A stretch of 64,000 nucleotides of DNA from Hymenobacter guriensis (lineage in GTDB: Bacteria; Bacteroidota; Bacteroidia; Cytophagales; Hymenobacteraceae). The stretch spans positions 62,001 to 126,000 of the forward strand of contig NZ_JADWYK010000009.1 of NCBI RefSeq assembly GCF_015773195.1, written 5' to 3'. The notes under the pieces were generated by a model that was given only the letters and a program-made list of their open reading frames with translations, ran no database searches and was not told where the DNA came from. Positions 9,044-17,795 of this stretch are shown here, piece by piece (the first letter of the stretch is position 1; each line of letters starts with the position of its first letter). The translations under genes and the position numbers were made by a program.

Positions 9044-9586
9044 ATGCGACATACCCTTGCTTTTACGGCCCTGTTGCTGGCTTCGGTGGCTACCGGAGCG
9101 CAGGCTCAACAGAACAACCAACTCGCCACCCGCCAGGATAAAACCCAGGCTACGCCGCGGCTTAACCCCGTAGTAGCCGAGCGCGCCGACCGCCTTTCCG
9201 ACCAGATGGTGCGCCAGCTGCGCCTCAATGGCTACCAGGCCAGCCGCCTGCGGTCCATCAACGAAGACAAGGTAGCCAAGATGGCCGCCATTGAGCAAAA
9301 GCACGCCGGCAACAGCAAGCTCATTGATGAGCAGTGCCAGGGTGTATGCAAGGAGCGTGACCGGGAACTGCAGGCCGTACTCAGCACCGACCAGTACAGC
9401 AATTACTATGGCTCTCGCGCCTCGTTCTACAAGTACGACCGGGACTACGCCGCCACGGCTACTAATGCCCGCTTCGTGAACTCGGTGCAGAGCCCTGCTC
9501 CTGCCAGCAGCAAAGGCGCCGTACTGGCTCCTTCCGCCGAAACGCCCCGCACTACGCCCGCCAGCACCCGGGCCCGCGGCCGCTAG
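9044..9586 (+). CDS. Small secreted helical protein, function unknown
   Basis: The 180-residue product has a clear signal peptide (MRHTLAFTALLLASVATGAQAQ), a helical middle (about 45-125) with many Arg, Gln and Glu and two cysteines in DEQCQGVCKERD, and a disordered Ala/Ser/Pro/Thr tail. The helical region with L-T-D-Q-Y-like words is reminiscent of small periplasmic Spy/CpxP-type chaperones, but the LTxxQ motif is not clear, so this is only an impression. The start is the ATG that opens the signal peptide. A strong terminator follows 43 bases after the stop. Confidence 0.65.
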   Translation: MRHTLAFTALLLASVATGAQAQQNNQLATRQDKTQATPRLNPVVAERADRLSDQMVRQLRLNGYQASRLRSINEDKVAKMAAIEQKHAGNSKLIDEQCQGVCKERDRELQAVLSTDQYSNYYGSRASFYKYDRDYAATATNARFVNSVQSPAPASSKGAVLAPSAETPRTTPASTRARGR

Positions 9587-9628
9587 ACTTCCTGTTCCGC
9601 GCTGCCTAGCCGACAACTGCATTCATAG

Positions 9629-9664
9629 AAAAAGCCCCACCTGACGTATCAGGTGGGGCTTTTT
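9629..9664. terminator. Rho-independent terminator shared by convergent genes
   Basis: A 16-bp perfect stem (AAAAAGCCCCACCTGA and its complement) with a 4-base CGTA loop and T runs on both sides serves the gene ending at 9586 and gldC on the other strand. Confidence 0.85.
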
Positions 9665-9682
9665 ACGTGCGTATCGTAGCAC

Positions 9683-10021
9683 TTACTTCTGTTTCTTCTG
9701 TTCCTCTTCGAGGTGAGCCATCAGCTCGCGGCAGAGGGTGCGCATCTTGGTGGCCATTACGGAGTCGTTGGTGGCGGTGATGATGCTTTCGGCCATGGCT
9801 CCAATGGTGTCCACGTAGAAATGCTTCATTTCATCCACGGGCATTTCCTTGGTCCAGAGGTCGATTTTCATCGTACCCCGCTCGTCCCGGTCCCAGAGGC
9901 TGATGTTGATGGCCTTGGCAAAGTGAATATCGGGGCCCGCGTCGGTGGCCTGCCAGCTGATGGCCTCGGGCACTTTCTGGTCGTCAAGAGCTATGCTGAA
10001 GCGGATTTCAGACTTTTTCAT
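9683..10021 (-). CDS. gldC: Gliding motility protein GldC
   Basis: This 112-residue soluble protein matches GldC in length and sequence style (KKSEIRFSIALDDQKVPEAI, WTKEMPVDEMKHFYVDT, KMRTLCRELMAHLEEE). GldC is associated with gliding in Bacteroidota, but its biochemical role is unresolved. It lies downstream of dnaN on the same strand, separated by about 100 bases of palindromic repeat. Together with gldG-F-A beyond dnaN it forms a gliding cluster. Confidence 0.9.
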   Translation of the reverse strand: MKKSEIRFSIALDDQKVPEAISWQATDAGPDIHFAKAINISLWDRDERGTMKIDLWTKEMPVDEMKHFYVDTIGAMAESIITATNDSVMATKMRTLCRELMAHLEEEQKKQK

Positions 10022-10118
10022 AAGGTGGCAAATGTGAGGAATGTGGCAAATGTGAAAAATGTGCTAAACATGGCTTTGAACCACATTCAGCACATTTTTC
10101 ACACTTGCCCCATTCAGG
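10022..10118. repeat. ATGTG-word palindromic repeat between gldC and dnaN
   Basis: Arms made of AATGTGGCAAATGTGAAAAATGTG words and their complements surround a short loop. This is the same word family as the outer arms of the composite repeats at 6150 and 20262. Confidence 0.6.
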
Positions 10119-10119
10119 T

Positions 10120-11244
10120 TTAAACGTAGTTGTTCAGCATCACCGGCATTACCAGCATCAGGATGCTTTCATTGTCGTCGGCAATGGTGGGCATGAGCAG
10201 GCCGGCGCGGTTGGGTGTGCTTAGCTCCAGGGTTATTTCCTCGGAGTCGATGTTGGACAGCATTTCGATGAGGAACTTGGCGTTGAAGCCGATTTCCATG
10301 TCCTCGCCGTCGTACTGGCAGGCCAGCTTTTCGTTGGCTTCGTTGGAGAAATCCAGGTCTTCGGCCGAAACCGTCAGCTCAGAGCCAGCCAAGCGGAAGC
10401 GCACCTGGTGGGTGGTTTTGTTGGAGTAGATGGCAATGCGCTTCACCGAGTTCAGAAGCGCGGCCCGGTCGATGATGAGCTTGTTGGGGTTGCTCACCGG
10501 AATGACGTTTTCGTAGTCGGGGTACCGCTCGTCAATCAGGCGGCACACCAGGCGCATTTGGTTGAAGGAGAAGAAGGCATTGGAGTGGTTGAACTCCACG
10601 CGCACCGTGGTAGCCTCGGAGGGCAAGGCGTTTTTGAGCAGGTTGAAGGCTTTGCGCGGCACAATGAGGTTGGCCGTTTGGCCGGCACCCACATCCTGAC
10701 GGCGGTAGCGCAGCAGGCGGTGCCCATCGGTGGCCACGAAAGTTACCTGCGCGTCGGCCAGCTGAATGAGCACGCCCGTCATGGCGGGGCGCAGCTCGTC
10801 GGTGCTCACCGCGAAGATGGTTTTGTTGATGGCCCGGGCCAGGGACGACGAGGGCATTTCAATCGGGGCCGAACCCTTCACGACGGGCACGCGGGGAAAG
10901 TCGGTGGCGTTTTCGCCGGCCAGTTTGTAGCGCCCGTTAGCCGAGGCAATTTCAATGGTGTAGGTTTCCTCGTCCAGGGTGAAGGTTACGGGCTGGTCGG
11001 GCAGGTTCTTGAGCGTGTCGAGCAGTATGCGGGCGGGGGCGGCAATGCGGCCACTTTCGCGGGCTTCCACGGGCAGCTCGGTTATCATGCTGGTCTCCAG
11101 GTCGGAGGCCGTAATCGTCAGCCGGCCGTCCTCGATTTCAAAGAGGAAGTTCTCCAGAATGGGCACTACGGGGTTGTTCGTGACCACGCCATTGATGCTC
11201 TGCAGCTGCTTGAGCAAGGCGGAAGACGAGACGATGAACTTCAT
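10120..11244 (-). CDS. dnaN: DNA polymerase III beta sliding clamp
   Basis: The 374-residue product is the ring-shaped clamp that tethers the replicative polymerase to DNA. It has the three repeated clamp domains and ends with the conserved MLVMPVMLNNYV-like tail. MKFIVSSSALLKQLQ is the typical N-terminus, so the ATG at 11244 is used although the frame extends to 11316. A TATCTTTG -7 box sits about 35 bases upstream. The gene sits within the gliding cluster rather than beside dnaA. Confidence 0.95.
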   Translation of the reverse strand: MKFIVSSSALLKQLQSINGVVTNNPVVPILENFLFEIEDGRLTITASDLETSMITELPVEARESGRIAAPARILLDTLKNLPDQPVTFTLDEETYTIEIASANGRYKLAGENATDFPRVPVVKGSAPIEMPSSSLARAINKTIFAVSTDELRPAMTGVLIQLADAQVTFVATDGHRLLRYRRQDVGAGQTANLIVPRKAFNLLKNALPSEATTVRVEFNHSNAFFSFNQMRLVCRLIDERYPDYENVIPVSNPNKLIIDRAALLNSVKRIAIYSNKTTHQVRFRLAGSELTVSAEDLDFSNEANEKLACQYDGEDMEIGFNAKFLIEMLSNIDSEEITLELSTPNRAGLLMPTIADDNESILMLVMPVMLNNYV

Positions 11245-11278
11245 ATGGCGGGCGGTTTCGGCGTTTTTTGGAAGAGGA

Positions 11279-11286
11279 CAAAGATA
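11279..11286 (-). promoter_or_regulatory. -7 box for dnaN
   Basis: TATCTTTG on the minus strand is a full match to TAnnTTTG. The nearest upstream TTG is 27 bases away, beyond the usual 17-23, so only the -7 element is claimed. The box lies between dnaN and the AT-rich gene, giving dnaN its own promoter. Confidence 0.5.
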
Positions 11287-11324
11287 GGCAACGGCGGCGG
11301 GGTTTTCTAGCGGCAACGCATAGC

Positions 11325-12530
11325 TTATGCTTTTCTAAATAATGGAAGGCTATCATCTTCCAATAATTGTTTTAAAATATCATACATAACTGATGAAAGC
11401 CATGAATTATGTGGCATACCCCATTCAGTATCAAACGATTCACTAACATCACCATATTCAATAACAGAACTAACGGTCATTTCACTGTAACATTTTATCA
11501 AAATGCCTATTTTATAGGAAATAGAAATACAATATTCGAGCCCCATCCTTGTATAGATAAGTTTTGAACCAATATCATACATATGACTTGGCAAATCCGA
11601 CTCCTCGACTGATATAAATATTTGATGATCATTATTTGTAGCAATTAATTTCATTTTATCATTTACTGATACACCATCCATAGTAAATCCACCTATATTG
11701 GACACCAATTTCACACCGAACCCATCTATATCAATTAAGGTTTTAGGGCTGAAAAACTCATAATTATTAAATACATTATAATCAAGATTTTTTATTTCAT
11801 GTACAATACTTTTTATAAAATCATCATTCACACTATGCTTTACTTCTTCTACAGTCTGGTTAAGCGTAATTTTTATTGCATCAATAATTGCAGTCGAAAG
11901 TAGCTCACTAATTAAATACACATTATATAGATTATATTTTAAATCGTTATTGATTGATTTTACTTTATTTATATTAAGCTTATCAACAGTTGCCCTTTCA
12001 TTATAATGCAATTCAAAAAAAGTATATCCAACAACGGTTATATCATCATTCTTAGCGACTACAACTTTTAATCTTTCATTATTATGCTTTATCTTATTCA
12101 CAAAATAGGAAATTTCATTTCTATATTTTTGAATGCCTTTATAGAAATCATCATAGGTAGGATGATTATTTTTTTCTAACCATGTATGAGCGAATGTATA
12201 TTTTTTCTCATTATAACTTGGATGCAAAGCCTTTAAAATCAAAAAACAATCATCGATATGCGACATCAATGAAAACAATAAATCTTTATACTTATTTTCA
12301 ATTTCTAATATCTCCCCTTCACCATTACCATAATAGATAGGTTTCAACAAAGTCAAAACTTTATTCATATATTTAAAAATATTAGCTATAGATCTAGCAT
12401 AAATACTTAAAGGATGCCTTAAATCATATTCTTTATGAAGCAATGACTCTACAGGCAAATTACTTAGCACACTAAATGCTCTTGGATAAACACTTCCATT
12501 ACTTTCGGCTGTTCGTAGAATTTCAGACAT
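11325..12530 (-). CDS. AT-rich orphan gene of unknown function, probably acquired
   Basis: The 401-residue product matches no family I can name. The N-terminal half is helical and rich in Lys, Asn, Ile and Tyr; RNEISYFVNKIKHNNERL (about residues 135-155) is reminiscent of the R-x4-6-H neighbourhood of HEPN-like domains, but this is weak. The C-terminal half looks like alternating beta strands. There is no signal peptide or membrane segment. Base composition is strikingly AT-rich (codons such as AAA, ATA, TTA and AAT dominate) while both neighbours are GC-rich. It interrupts gldG and dnaN, which I would expect to be neighbours. A cytoplasmic accessory or defence-type gene is possible but unproven. 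Confidence 0.8.
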   Translation of the reverse strand: MSEILRTAESNGSVYPRAFSVLSNLPVESLLHKEYDLRHPLSIYARSIANIFKYMNKVLTLLKPIYYGNGEGEILEIENKYKDLLFSLMSHIDDCFLILKALHPSYNEKKYTFAHTWLEKNNHPTYDDFYKGIQKYRNEISYFVNKIKHNNERLKVVVAKNDDITVVGYTFFELHYNERATVDKLNINKVKSINNDLKYNLYNVYLISELLSTAIIDAIKITLNQTVEEVKHSVNDDFIKSIVHEIKNLDYNVFNNYEFFSPKTLIDIDGFGVKLVSNIGGFTMDGVSVNDKMKLIATNNDHQIFISVEESDLPSHMYDIGSKLIYTRMGLEYCISISYKIGILIKCYSEMTVSSVIEYGDVSESFDTEWGMPHNSWLSSVMYDILKQLLEDDSLPLFRKA

Positions 12531-12552
12531 ATTTATTTCTAATTAAAGCGAA

Positions 12553-14256
12553 TTAAAACGACGCATACCGGCGCTTCCTGAGCCAAGCCCGTACTAGCCC
12601 GAATACTGCCAGCAGCACCAGCGGTGCCCCCAGGTTCAGGAGTTGCCAGACCCGGCGCTGCTCGTTTACCTTCACCTTATCGAGCGGGCGGAGGGTGATT
12701 TCCTTGCTACGCACGGCAATGAGGCCGGACTCATCCAGTAGAAAATCGGCCGCGTTCTGCACCAGTTCGCGGTTGGCAAACTCGGTGGAAGCCAGCCGGT
12801 CGTAGCCCAGGCGCAGGGGGCGGTTGGTTTTGGTATCCACGTCGTTGCGCACAAAGTCCCCATCTGACATCACCAGCACCTTGCCGGGGCGAGCCTGCGA
12901 GCTTTGCGCGGGCTGAAACTGGGTGGTGCCGGGCCGGGCGCGGTTGGCATACAGGGACCGGAACTGGCCTTCGAGCAGGTAGCCCACGGGCTTGGGCCCG
13001 GCCGTGTACAGCTTGGGGTCGGGCGGCAGGCGGGCGTCGTTGAGGTTGACGGGCACCGGCGCGGGCAGCACGCGGGTGTAGCGGGAAGTAAAGAGCAGCG
13101 GGGTTTTGCGGATGCCCTGAGCCTTCACCGTATCAATGGTGCCCGCAAACTTGAGGTACACCGCGTCGAGGTTGCGGGTGATAGGGTGCGGGCTGAACGC
13201 GTTGACGATGGGGTAAAACTGCCAGGGCATGGGCTCCACCTGCGGCTTGTTGCCCGTCATGCCCGTCACCAGCGGAATCAGGCCCGAGTTGAGGTCCAGC
13301 AGCAGGTCGCCGTTGAGGCGTACGCCATACCGGAAGAGCAGGTCCGTCAGATTCAGCTCCTGCGGGAAGGACAGCATGCCGCCGCGGTTGGCGCTGTCCA
13401 GGTTCACGCGCATCTGATCCACGAAAAACATGGCCCGGCCGCCCTGGGTGATGTACTCATCAAGCTTGAACTTCTCTTCCTCGGTGTAGGGCCGCTGGGG
13501 CTTGGCCACGATGACAGCCGCCAGCGGCTTGAGGCTGGGCACCTTGCTCAGATCCACGCGGTACACGTTGTAGTCGCGCTGCAGGGTGCTGATCATGTCG
13601 GCCATCTGCAGGTTGTCCAGCTCGCCGTGGCCTTCCACAATGCCAATCACGCGGCGCTGGCCCGGCTGCAGGCGGCGGATGGCACTGGCCAGCTCGTATT
13701 CCAGTCCTTCGATGCTCTGGTTGAGGCGCACGTCGGGCGCGGCAGCCTGGTTGCCGCGCAGCAGCAGCACGTTCTGCTCGCGGTTGCCCACGGTGATGGT
13801 AGCCCAGGGGAAGATGATTTTCTCTACCCGCTTTCCGTTCTCGTTAGCCCCGAGGTTGGTAGGCGCCAGGCCCTTCTGCATAAGCCGCTGGTACTCCTTG
13901 TTGCGCGCCTCCTCCGACGAAGCCGCCGACGGATCGACGAACACATAGCGCAGCCGGGAGCCAGCCTGCAGCTGCATTTCGTCCAAGGTTTCGCGGGTTG
14001 ATTGGGAGAGGCGGCGGAAAGCGGGCGGAAAGTCGCCGGCCAGGTACACCGTCACCGTTACCGGCTCGGGCATCTGGCTGAGTAGCTGTTTGGTGGCCGC
14101 CGACATGCTGTAGCGCTTATCGGCCGTGAGGTCGAGGCGGAAAAAGAACTGCTGGGCCAGAAAGTTGAGGACCAGCAGCCCCAGCGCAAACAAGCCAAAC
14201 CGCAGCAGGTCGCGCTGTTTGCGGGAAGAGGTAGAAGACGGAGCGGGTTGTTCCAT
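12553..14256 (-). CDS. gldG: Gliding-associated ABC transporter substrate-binding-like protein GldG
   Basis: The 567-residue product has an N-terminal transmembrane helix (about residues 18-40), a large extracytoplasmic domain of the GldG/ABC_transp_aux type, and a C-terminal transmembrane helix (about 535-560) with a short basic tail. YSMSAATKQLLSQMPEPVTVTVYLAGDFP near the start is typical. With GldF and GldA it forms an ABC transporter required for gliding in several Bacteroidota. It starts 44 bases after gldF and should be cotranscribed with gldF. Confidence 0.92.
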   Translation of the reverse strand: MEQPAPSSTSSRKQRDLLRFGLFALGLLVLNFLAQQFFFRLDLTADKRYSMSAATKQLLSQMPEPVTVTVYLAGDFPPAFRRLSQSTRETLDEMQLQAGSRLRYVFVDPSAASSEEARNKEYQRLMQKGLAPTNLGANENGKRVEKIIFPWATITVGNREQNVLLLRGNQAAAPDVRLNQSIEGLEYELASAIRRLQPGQRRVIGIVEGHGELDNLQMADMISTLQRDYNVYRVDLSKVPSLKPLAAVIVAKPQRPYTEEEKFKLDEYITQGGRAMFFVDQMRVNLDSANRGGMLSFPQELNLTDLLFRYGVRLNGDLLLDLNSGLIPLVTGMTGNKPQVEPMPWQFYPIVNAFSPHPITRNLDAVYLKFAGTIDTVKAQGIRKTPLLFTSRYTRVLPAPVPVNLNDARLPPDPKLYTAGPKPVGYLLEGQFRSLYANRARPGTTQFQPAQSSQARPGKVLVMSDGDFVRNDVDTKTNRPLRLGYDRLASTEFANRELVQNAADFLLDESGLIAVRSKEITLRPLDKVKVNEQRRVWQLLNLGAPLVLLAVFGLVRAWLRKRRYASF

Positions 14257-14300
14257 GTAGGGTTGTCAGTTGACGATGGTCAGTTGACAGAAGAGTAAGG

Positions 14301-15026
14301 TTACCAGTTGCGGCTGCGCAGGGCCAGGCGGGTGGCGCCCAGCATAAGGGCTACCGTGCTGAGGAAGTACACCAGGTCACGGGAATCAACGAGGCCCTTG
14401 CTCATGTCTCGGTAATGGGCGGCAATGCCAAACTGCCCGATGTAGTAGGCCGGCGCGCCCTCAAACAGCGAAGCCACCGAATCGAAGCCGGAGTACACCA
14501 GAAAGCACCCCACCACGGCCAGCAGAAAGGCAATGATCTGGTCGCGGGTGAGGGCCGAGGCCAGCACGCCAATGGCTGAAAACACGGCCGCCAGCAAAGC
14601 CAGCCCCAGCAGGGAGCCCGCAAACGCGGCCGAATCGATATTGCCTACGGGGTTGCCGAGCTGATACACCGAGTAGTAGTAAAGCAGCGTGGGTACCAGC
14701 GCCAGCAACGCCAGCAGCAGGCAGGCCAGATACTTCCCTCCTACCAGCTGCCCATCGGTGAGGGGGCGCGTGAGCAGCAGCTCAATGGTGCCGGCTTTCT
14801 TTTCCTCGGCGAAGGTGCGCATGCTGATGGCTGGAATCAGGAACAGAAAAATCCAGGGCGCCAGGTTGAACAGCGTCTGCAGGTCGGCAAAGCCGTAGTC
14901 CAGCACGCTGCTGTCGGGAAACACCCACACGAACAGACCGGTAGCCACCAGAAACACCCCAATGACCACGTAGGCCACCGGGGAGTTAAGGAAAGCGTTG
15001 AATTCTTTGCGAAGGATGGCGAACAT
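14301..15026 (-). CDS. gldF: Gliding-associated ABC transporter permease GldF
   Basis: This 241-residue permease has about six membrane helices of the ABC-2 type. The N-terminus MFAILRKEFNAFLNSPVAYVV and the loop AISMRTFAEEKKAGTIELLLTRPLTDGQLV are characteristic of this export-permease class. It lies between gldA and gldG and provides the membrane channel for the GldAFG transporter. Confidence 0.92.
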   Translation of the reverse strand: MFAILRKEFNAFLNSPVAYVVIGVFLVATGLFVWVFPDSSVLDYGFADLQTLFNLAPWIFLFLIPAISMRTFAEEKKAGTIELLLTRPLTDGQLVGGKYLACLLLALLALVPTLLYYYSVYQLGNPVGNIDSAAFAGSLLGLALLAAVFSAIGVLASALTRDQIIAFLLAVVGCFLVYSGFDSVASLFEGAPAYYIGQFGIAAHYRDMSKGLVDSRDLVYFLSTVALMLGATRLALRSRNW

Positions 15027-15034
15027 CTAGACTG

Positions 15035-15182
15035 ATGTACTGGTGGGGAAATGGAAAATTCTGCTAAAAACCAACTGTCATTCCGAGCGCAGCCGAGGAA
15101 TCTTGCTAGTGTAGTAGTAATTACCACTCCAACATCAGCACGCGAGATTCCTCGGCTGCGCTCGGAATGACAGTCTCATTTT
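15035..15182. repeat. Inverted repeat between gldA and gldF
   Basis: The arms ACTGTCATTCCGAGCGCAG ... GAGGAATCT (about 15077-15105) and their complement (about 15145-15174) flank a short AT-rich loop. This is a variant of the GTCATTGCGAG family seen at 6150, 16100 and 20262, here inside an operon. Confidence 0.7.
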
Positions 15183-16091
15183 TCATTTTGTAAGCTCACC
15201 GAACACCTGCTCCAACGACTGCTCTTCCTGTCGCAAACCCAGCAAAACCCAGCCTTGCTCAGCAGCCAGGCGGGAAATGGCCCCGCGCTGGTCGGCAGTG
15301 CCAGCCACGCGGATGCGCCAGGTGTTGCCCGGTCCCGGCTCTACCAGCTTCACGCCCGGCAGCTGCCGTAGTGGGGCGGGGTCAATGGTGCCTTCAAACT
15401 CGGCGCGGATGATGGTTTCGCCCTGAGCCAGCACGCCCAGCTCCCGCACCGGCGAGTCGGCTACCAGCTGGCCGCGGCTGATAATAACCACCCGGTCGCA
15501 GAGGGCCTGCACCTCCGGCAGAATGTGGGTGCTGAAGATGACGGTTTTATCCTGGCCCAGTTCGCGGATAAGCTGGCGGATTTCGCCGATCTGGTTGGGG
15601 TCAAGGCCGGTGGTGGGCTCGTCGAGGATGAGTACGGGCGGGTCGTGCACCAAGGCCTGCGCTAGGCCCACGCGCTGGCGGTAGCCCTTCGATAAGGCGC
15701 CAATCTGTTTGTTCTGCTCGCGGGTGAGGCCCACCCGGCCCACAAGCTCTTTCACCCGCTGGCGCAGCCCGCTGCCCGACAGGTTGTGCACCCGCCCAAT
15801 AAATTCGAGGTACTCATGCACGTACATATCCAGGTAGAGCGGGTTGTGCTCGGGCAGGTAGCCCACCCGGCGACGCACTTCCAGCGGACTTTCTACCACA
15901 TCGAACCCGGCCACGCGCACCGAGCCGGCGCTAGGCGGCAGGTAGCCGGTAGCTATTTTCATAGTGGTGGACTTACCCGCGCCGTTCGGCCCCAGAAAGC
16001 CCAGGATTTCGCCTTTCCCCGCCGCAAAGCTGATGTCGTTGACAGCGGCTTGAGAGCCAAAAAGCTTGGTTAGGTTTGTTATTTCAACCAT
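15183..16091 (-). CDS. gldA: Gliding-associated ABC transporter ATPase GldA
   Basis: The 302-residue ATPase shows Walker A GPNGAGKST near residue 37, a signature-like LSKGYRQRVGLAQAL, Walker B VLILDEPTTGLDP and the switch histidine in IFSTHIL. It energises the GldF permease. The frame opens at 16160, but the ATG at 16091 (MVEITNLTKLFG) fits the family and is used. It heads the gldA-gldF-gldG transcription unit. Confidence 0.92.
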   Translation of the reverse strand: MVEITNLTKLFGSQAAVNDISFAAGKGEILGFLGPNGAGKSTTMKIATGYLPPSAGSVRVAGFDVVESPLEVRRRVGYLPEHNPLYLDMYVHEYLEFIGRVHNLSGSGLRQRVKELVGRVGLTREQNKQIGALSKGYRQRVGLAQALVHDPPVLILDEPTTGLDPNQIGEIRQLIRELGQDKTVIFSTHILPEVQALCDRVVIISRGQLVADSPVRELGVLAQGETIIRAEFEGTIDPAPLRQLPGVKLVEPGPGNTWRIRVAGTADQRGAISRLAAEQGWVLLGLRQEEQSLEQVFGELTK

Positions 16092-16099
16092 AGAAAAAC

Positions 16100-16256
16100 G
16101 TGTCATTGCAAGCAAAGCAATCTGTCCTGAGCAAGGTGCCAGCTTCCGTTTAATCCACAAGGCCTTTGCCGCAGTCGGGAGCCGTGTGGCAGAAAGCTGT
16201 TTCTGGTGTTCAACAGGATGGATTGCTTCGGCTCACGCCTCACAATCACGAAAAGG
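16100..16256. repeat. GTCATTG-family imperfect inverted repeat
   Basis: The words CGTGTCATTGCAAGCAAAGCAATC and GGATTGCTTCGGCTCACGCCTCACAATCACG at the two ends are complementary variants of the middle arm of the composite repeat at 6150. The centre contains no terminator palindrome here. Confidence 0.5.
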
Positions 16257-16949
16257 TTATTTCACTTGCGTGGGCCGCATCTGGATTTCGGAGAGCATAA
16301 CGGTTTGCGGGGCTTCCAGCGCGTGCACAATGGCGGCAGCAATGTCTTCGGGCTGCATTTTGCGCGGGTCGGGCTCCTGGCCGGGCTCGTTGCCGTTGAA
16401 GTTGGTTTCCACCGAGCCAGGCATCACGCAGGTCACGCGGACGCCCTGGGGCCGCACTTCCTTGAACAGGGCATCGGAGAAGCCGCGCACGGCATACTTG
16501 GTGGCGCAGTAGCCGGCCAGGTTGGCCGTGCCCGCCGTACCGGCCAGAGAGGCCACGTTGATAATATGGCCCAACTGCTGCTTTTTCATCTGCGGCAGCA
16601 CGGCGCGGGTGCAGTAGAACAGCCCATGCACGTTGGTATCGAACATCTGGTGCCATTGCTCCGACGAAAACCCATCCACCGGCCCAAAATTTCCCAGCCC
16701 AGCGTTGTTCACCAGCACGTGTACTTCTGCGCCCGCGGCCTTAACGGTAGCCTCGTAGGCCTTCTGCACCTCCGCTTCCTTCCGAATGTCGCATTTCACG
16801 AAGTGAAAGCGCGGGTGTTTGAAGTCGGCGGGAGCAGTGCGGCCCCAGCCAGCTACGTGCATACCTTTGGCCAACAACAGTTCCGCCGTGGCCCGGCCAA
16901 TGCCTTTGCTGACGCCTGTGATAATGGCTACCTTGCCGCTTAGCTCCAT
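16257..16949 (-). CDS. Short-chain dehydrogenase/reductase
   Basis: This 230-residue Rossmann-fold oxidoreductase is of the classical SDR type. The cofactor motif TGVSKGIG lies at residues 11-18, NNAG near 84, the catalytic Ser in INVASLAG and the Tyr-x3-Lys pair in YCATK near 150. Closest in style are the 3-ketoacyl-reductase-like SDRs, but the substrate cannot be told from sequence. It is divergent from the DUF2807 gene with only 17 bases between start codons. Confidence 0.88.
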   Translation of the reverse strand: MELSGKVAIITGVSKGIGRATAELLLAKGMHVAGWGRTAPADFKHPRFHFVKCDIRKEAEVQKAYEATVKAAGAEVHVLVNNAGLGNFGPVDGFSSEQWHQMFDTNVHGLFYCTRAVLPQMKKQQLGHIINVASLAGTAGTANLAGYCATKYAVRGFSDALFKEVRPQGVRVTCVMPGSVETNFNGNEPGQEPDPRKMQPEDIAAAIVHALEAPQTVMLSEIQMRPTQVK

Positions 16950-16966
16950 AAGAAAACCTGGTTGGA

Positions 16967-17749
16967 ATGACGTTTGGCCTACGATTTCAGGCGCAAGATA
17001 ACCGCTTACGCCCGCTTTGGCGGTGGTCCGGGTTGCTGGTCCTGGCGGGGCTACTCACCACCTGCCGCGCCGACCACGAGCTGGACTGCCTCAAAAGCAC
17101 CGGGCCCATCCGCACCACGCACCGCGAACTGCCCGCCTTCCATACCCTCACCGTGTACGACAACGTGGATGTGACACTAGTGCAGGATACCGCCTTTTTT
17201 GCGGAAGTGCGCACCGGCCGCAACCTGCAGCAGGACCTGGAACTGACCGTGCAGGACAGCGCCCTCGTCATTCGCAATACCAGCCGCTGCAACTGGGTGC
17301 GCCGCTACGATGTTCCCCGCGAAGTAACCGTACACCTGCCTTCCATTGTAAATGTTTTTCAGCGGGGTGAGAACATAGTGCGCACCGAAGGAAACTTTCG
17401 AGGAAACAGATTATTCTTTCACCTCGTAGGTGCCGGAGATTTTGACCTGGATGTAAGTTGCCGCTACCTGTGGGTGGACCTCTACCAGCTAGGTGATGTG
17501 CGCGTGCAGGGCACAGCAGATGCTCTCCATCTCACGGTAGGCGGCCTGGGTACTTTTTACGGGCAAAACCTGCAAACCAACAATTGCTACGTGCTAACTA
17601 ATTACGACAGCGCCGGCGACGCCTACGTGTGGGCTACCGGCAAGCTGGGCGGCGCCCACGCCGGTAAAGGCACGGTACACTACACCGGCTCCCCCACCGC
17701 CATTGACATAACTAGCACCGCGGAAGGCCAGATCATTAAAGAAGACTGA
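16967..17749 (+). CDS. DUF2807 (GIN domain) cell-surface lipoprotein
   Basis: The 260-residue product has an N-terminal hydrophobic segment ending in a lipobox-like LLTTC (about residue 33) and then the repetitive beta-strand head domain called the GIN domain or DUF2807 (FHTLTVYDNVDVTLVQDT and later strands with regularly spaced Gly and Asp). Such proteins are predicted adhesin-like or polymer-binding surface proteins with no proven activity. It overlaps no neighbour and is convergent with the next SDR. Confidence 0.75.
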   Translation: MTFGLRFQAQDNRLRPLWRWSGLLVLAGLLTTCRADHELDCLKSTGPIRTTHRELPAFHTLTVYDNVDVTLVQDTAFFAEVRTGRNLQQDLELTVQDSALVIRNTSRCNWVRRYDVPREVTVHLPSIVNVFQRGENIVRTEGNFRGNRLFFHLVGAGDFDLDVSCRYLWVDLYQLGDVRVQGTADALHLTVGGLGTFYGQNLQTNNCYVLTNYDSAGDAYVWATGKLGGAHAGKGTVHYTGSPTAIDITSTAEGQIIKED

Positions 17750-17795
17750 GCGATAAAGGCGCCGTCTTTGCCTAATCTTTCTCTTTGATTTATAA

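Noticed and set aside
10408..11310. Long plus-strand open frame opposite dnaN
   Set aside because: It is Gly/His-rich antisense of a clear dnaN in a GC-rich genome, with no family features or promoter.
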